This document shows positions 7,959 to 10,679 of a stretch of 10,679 bases of DNA, piece after piece (the stretch's first letter is position 1; each line of letters begins with the position of its first letter). The translations under genes and the position numbers were made by a program. This DNA is from Coemansia sp. RSA 1804 (taxonomy: Eukaryota; Kickxellomycota; Kickxellomycetes; Kickxellales; Kickxellaceae): the NCBI GenBank assembly GCA_027578815.1, contig JANBTH010000847.1, positions 1-10,679 on the forward strand, in the 5' to 3' direction. The notes beneath the pieces are model-generated. The model saw only the letters and a program-made list of their open reading frames with translations. It did not search any database and was not told the DNA's origin.

Positions 7959-8472
7959 GTTCAATTTGTTAGTTTTTTTGTAAAATAAAATCTTTTATCA
8001 GTAATTGCATTGGGTTATAAGTTTTAGCAATAAATGAACATATTGTCTTATATTAATTAATATGCTTGCAGCCATTATTCTATTACTATTTTAAAGCAAC
8101 ACATTGTGAAAGTGTAATTAGCTTTGCTGGTCAAATAAACAATCTCTGGAACCATTAGAATTAAAAGGGTTCAATAAATTGACTCTTGAAACTTTTGATT
8201 ACTAGGAAGACCATTAAATGATAATAGTGAAAAAATTACATTGGGAGCTATTGCATAAAAATTGAAGAGTAAGAATATTATTTGTTATTTACTAGTAATA
8301 TTACCAATAAAACAAAACAAACAAGTAGCTTGCAGATACTGCAATAACATTATGCTAATGTCCTGTTGCTAGGGCTGCTTGTGGATGTAAATAATTTTAT
8401 TTGAATTTGATTGTTGCTTAGACCACATAATAGGAATTCAACTAAATGTATAAAAATATTGTTTTAAATTTA
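7959..8472. other. AT-rich spacer with a 14-bp palindrome
   Basis: No gene seen. A perfect 14-bp AT palindrome, ATATTAATTAATAT, lies at 8050-8063. In such AT-rich DNA this may be chance. Nothing else stands out before the inverted-repeat element at 8473. Confidence 0.5.
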
Positions 8473-8568
8473 GGGATCTGCCCTCAAGTCTCTGAAAGAG
8501 ACATCTTTTGGTAGCCTGCACCGAAAGTGGGGGCAGATCCTGAGGGAGGTTTTGGTGCAGAAACCTGC
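8473..8568. repeat. Compact nested and pseudoknotted inverted-repeat element (possible structured RNA or protein-binding dyad)
   Basis: Seen: GGATCTGCCC (8474-8483) pairs perfectly with GGGCAGATCC (8531-8540); with one G-T wobble the stem extends to 13 bp (8474-8486 with 8528-8540). Inside its loop GTCTCT/AGAGAC (8488-8493, 8497-8502) forms a hairpin with a GAA loop. CTGCACC (8516-8522), also inside, is complementary to GGTGCAG (8554-8560) outside, giving a pseudoknot. That last segment is itself the loop of a 6-bp hairpin, AGGTTT/AAACCT (8547-8552, 8561-8566). CCCTCA (8481-8486) can alternatively pair with TGAGGG (8541-8546). The element is GC-richer than its surroundings. It matches no tRNA, ribozyme or transposon end I recognise. 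On the minus strand the helix order resembles an HDV-type pseudoknot, but the P3 hairpin and a starting G are missing. Confidence 0.7.
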
Positions 8569-8670
8569 TATTTATTATTTTTAAAAAATGATTAATAGAT
8601 AGTTTACAATGGAGTTCCATTGTAGGGGTGAATAAAACAGAAGCATGGCATGGGAGTGATTGGTAGGTAC

Positions 8671-9842
8671 ATGGAGAGGTGTAATAGTGAATGATGAATA
8701 AGAAAAAGAAGATGATGGAAAAGGTTTGGAGTGTATAAAGAGGAGATGTAAATGGTTATATGGTGATAGTAAGAAAAAGAATAATAGGTGGTGGTAATAG
8801 AATTGTAAGAATAAGGTGATGGTGGATAAGGAGGATGGAGCAGCATGAATGTTTGTGTGGTATTGAATATAGTGTGTGAAAATGAGGATATGAAGGGTGG
8901 GAAAAGTGCAGAAAGTATATGTTGTAGATAAAAGTAATGATAGATGTAGAAAAGATGAATAGAAGAAAAAGGAGTGAGTAAAATTGGGTAGAATGGTATG
9001 AAAGTAGAAATTGAAATATTGCGAAAAAATGTGGGGATGGAAGAGAAAAAAGAAGATGGAATGATGAATAGTTGTGGAATGGTGTTGAAGAGAGAAAGAT
9101 GTTTGAAAATAGATGTAGTTAAAAAGATGAATGTAGAATAAGGTGTGAAGGAGTGAGAGTAATGAGAAGAAATAATGTTAATAATGGATGAGAATATATG
9201 TAAGATTGATTGTGTGGTAGAGAGGGGAAGTGATAGAAATGAAAGGTAAAGTGAGTAATGGGTGAAATTGTAGAAAGAAAAAGGTGGTAAAGTAGAGAAT
9301 AGTATGGATGGGGGAATGTTGTGAAATAATAAGAGTGGTAGTGGGAAAATAGAAAAATATAGGTAGAAAGATAAAGTGATTGGTAGAAAGATTGTAATAG
9401 AGAATGTAGTGAAGAGGAAGAATGATGGAATAGGATTGATGGTAAGTAGGTGAGATGAAGGTAAATAAAATAGTGATGTAAAATGAGATAATGTGGATTG
9501 AAATGAATGATGATGAAATGAGAGATGGTGAAATGAGATGAAGATAATGAATTAGTAAAGGAAAGGTGAAGAGGGTTGAATAAAATAGGTGTGGAAAGTA
9601 AGTGTAATATATGATGATGGAATAGTGAGATTGAAGATGAGGGTAATGGTAATGGAATATTAGGAATGAGATGAGAAAAGGGAATATGTAATAAGAAAGT
9701 AAAATGATGTAAGATGATAGAAAAGATTGTAAGGAAAGGGAGTGGTAAAGATTGTAGTTGTGGAAAGGAAATGTATAAAAAGAGAAAGGGGGAGATGTTA
9801 TAGTGAATGGGTATGTGTGTGTATGAAATGTAGGATTATAGG
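8671..9842. other. Cytosine-depleted, purine-rich island on the plus strand (1,172 bp, C-free for the last 820 bp)
   Basis: Reading base by base, the plus strand has C only at 8841, 8844, 8909 and 9022, and none at all from 9023 to 9842. Two lines counted by hand (9061-9120 and 9421-9480) give about 39 % A, 32 % G, 29 % T. The depletion is thus of C alone on one strand, not AT-richness. The block has no CpG on either strand and almost no GT-AG splice signals on the minus strand. The word TTA is also rare in every frame. No tandem repeat unit is visible, although short words such as GATGA, GTAGA and AATGG recur. Plus-strand frames are full of stops. Minus-strand frames are open because TAA is nearly the only possible stop. 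Both edges are abrupt: normal C density before 8670 and from 9843. Confidence 0.95.
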
Positions 9843-9850
9843 CCATCACT

Positions 9851-9874
9851 ACCTGACCCAATTTTGAGTCAGGT
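9851..9874. repeat. Imperfect 24-bp palindrome at the edge of the C-free island
   Basis: ACCTGAC (9851-9857) pairs with GTCAGGT (9868-9874); after one mismatch, CAA and TTG pair further in. It begins eight bases after the first C beyond the island. Confidence 0.7.
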
Positions 9875-9880
9875 TGTCTG

Positions 9881-9929
9881 CGTTTTGATTGGTTGCATGT
9901 GACTGGCAAGCTATTGTGCTAGCAATGGC
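9881..9929. promoter_or_regulatory. Inverted CCAAT box and short dyad beside the island
   Basis: GATTGGTTGC (ATTGG at 9888-9892, CCAAT on the minus strand) is followed by CATGTGAC, resembling an E-box-like half. Next is a dyad, GCTATTG (9910-9916) with CAATGGC (9923-9929; one G-T pair), around the perfect 8-bp palindrome TGCTAGCA (9917-9924). The spacing would suit a promoter firing leftward into the island; this is inference from motifs only. Confidence 0.35.
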
Positions 9930-10260
9930 ATTCAAGCAGGCAAGACTATGTGATTAGGTTTTTGGTTTATTTCTGTTGCTTGCAAGTTTTCCTTTTTCCT
10001 TTATTCTTTTTTTTCACTATCCCCCTTTTCTCAATACAATGCACATTGCACACAATGGTCTTTTATTTTGATGAGAGTAACTGTTAGATCAGTTTTAATA
10101 ATAAATAATTATTATTGCGTGACTCTGGCAAAGCCTTCTTTTTTTATTTGATTGTTTATTGTTTGACTTTTTTTTTTTAACCTGTGCTTTTTATTTTTTA
10201 AAGCTCTTGCTTTTTCTTCCTTTTTTTACACTGCTTCTGACACAGTGCAGACTTTTCCAC

Positions 10261-10365
10261 TTTTGCTTTTTCTTCTTCTTGTGTTTGAATTTGCTAGTTT
10301 TTATTTTTTATTTTACATTTGGGTTTGACAGTGTCAGGGCTACTGAACGGTATGCGTTTTGTCTT
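10261..10365 (+). repeat. Diverged ~105-bp direct repeat, copy 1
   Basis: Shares ordered blocks with copy 2 (10464-10570): TTTTGCTTT, then TG(C/T)TAGT, then a T/A-rich run with TTTTATT and ACATTT, then a GC-richer core, CAGGGCTACTG-AACGGTATGCG. The copies are about 203 bp apart. Confidence 0.6.
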
Positions 10366-10463
10366 GTTTGCTTGGAAAATGTGTTTGTTTGGAATTTGAA
10401 TTCGTAAAATAAAGCTTCATGTTTTTTAAACACTGTTGTTCTTTTCATCGTTTTTTGGCTAGA

Positions 10464-10570
10464 TTTTGCTTTATTTCTCTGTTGCATGTTAGTAAACGTT
10501 TATTTTTTTTATTACATTTTCGCTTTCAGCGTGCTCGGGGCTATCTGGCAGTATAGCGTATGTCTAGCTT
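10464..10570 (+). repeat. Diverged ~105-bp direct repeat, copy 2
   Basis: Core CGGGGCTATCTGGCAGTATAGCG aligns with copy 1 allowing small gaps, preceded by the same order of T-rich blocks. A weaker third copy may lie near 10082-10135 (TGTTAGATC ... GCGTGACTCTGGCAAAGCC). Confidence 0.6.
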
Positions 10571-10679
10571 TGTTACGGGGGAATAAAATACTGTTGCTTT
10601 TAGAATTTCTATAAAGTGGTTTTAGCTGTGGAAAAAACCAATCACAGCCTATTTTTCTTTTCTTTTTTATGTGCTGGCA

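Larger units (their letters stand above)
9843..10679. other. T-rich region without a supported gene
   Basis: After the dyads, the plus strand becomes pyrimidine-rich, with long T and CT runs from about 9958 to 10520, so strand composition flips across 9843. An open frame at 10159-10407 begins with TTG and is Phe/Leu-rich, as expected from T-runs, so I do not call it. A perfect TGACA-G-TGTCA palindrome lies at 10326-10336. Near the right edge are TATAAA (about 10611) and CCAAT (about 10637), which may belong to a gene starting beyond the window. Confidence 0.5.

Noticed and set aside
8473..8568. HDV-like, hammerhead or twister ribozyme
   Set aside because: On the minus strand the order of pairings is HDV-like, but there is no P3 hairpin and the first helix begins with C. 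No hammerhead core pair (CTGANGA with GAAA) was found, and nothing matches twister as I know it.
8671..9842. Repeat-induced point mutation (RIP) as the cause of the C-free island
   Set aside because: RIP converts C to T on both strands across a duplex and would lower G along with C. Here G is about 30 % on the plus strand.
8604..9909. Minus-strand ORFs (8604-8846 and 9178-9909) as ordinary protein genes
   Set aside because: The first 21 codons of the longer ORF need a TTG start. The rest is a ten-letter alphabet forced by the absence of G, and stops are rare in all frames because TTA is rare on the plus strand. No domain, codon signal or intron is seen, so I discuss it as a finding, not a CDS.
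8473..9990. DNA transposon or Helitron bounded by the dyads
   Set aside because: The dyads at the two sides are unrelated to each other, no target-site duplication was found, and no transposase fragment is present.
10159..10407. 82-aa Phe/Leu-rich plus-strand ORF
   Set aside because: It begins with TTG, and its composition follows from T-runs. It overlaps the diverged direct repeat.
1..10679. tRNA, rRNA or CRISPR array
   Set aside because: No B-box-like GGTTCGANTCC with a fitting A-box, no rRNA segment and no regularly spaced exact repeats were found by eye. A tRNAscan or Infernal run would settle weak cases.

Overview
The window looks like nuclear DNA of a fungus, tentatively an early-diverging (Mucoromycota-like) one. 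The evidence is an EH-type endocytic or sorting protein, compact mostly intronless genes, one short GT-AG intron (139 nt), AATAAA signals just downstream of stop codons, CCAAT boxes close upstream of starts, and AT-rich spacers. I cannot name the species, and the phylum is an inference.

Layout. From about 1 to 2.8 kb the DNA is comparatively GC-rich and carries three genes in tandem on the minus strand. They are the first codons of a gene that runs off the left edge, a low-complexity Gln/Ser/Ala-rich protein (547-1188), and a 372-residue protein with an N-terminal EH-like domain and a C-terminal coiled coil (1694-2812). From about 2.8 kb rightward the DNA becomes AT-rich and gene-poor. It holds a probable two-exon small gene (3770-4301, minus), two divergent tandem paralogues for four-helix membrane proteins (5168-5659 and 6075-6554, minus; the second carries a 16-residue Asp run encoded by a microsatellite), and a small plus-strand gene of unknown function (7533-7904).

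The right-hand 2.2 kb is the unusual part. At 8473-8568 there is a compact set of nested and pseudoknotted inverted repeats. About 100 bp further on begins a 1,172-bp block (8671-9842) with only four cytosines on the plus strand. Its last 820 bases (9023-9842) contain none, although G stays near 30 %. The block ends abruptly at 9843, is followed by two short dyads, and gives way to T-rich DNA with a diverged ~105-bp direct repeat (10261-10365 and 10464-10570). The block is not convincingly protein-coding. Its long minus-strand ORF follows from the near absence of G and of TAA on that strand.

No metabolic pathway or operon logic links these genes. The only clear relationship is the tandem duplication of the membrane protein. 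The best candidate for an undescribed functional element is the unit formed by the dyad element and the C-free island. Candidate explanations are a point-like centromere core, a persistent R-loop or transcribed noncoding locus, or a strand-specific deamination scar. The sequence alone cannot decide between them.
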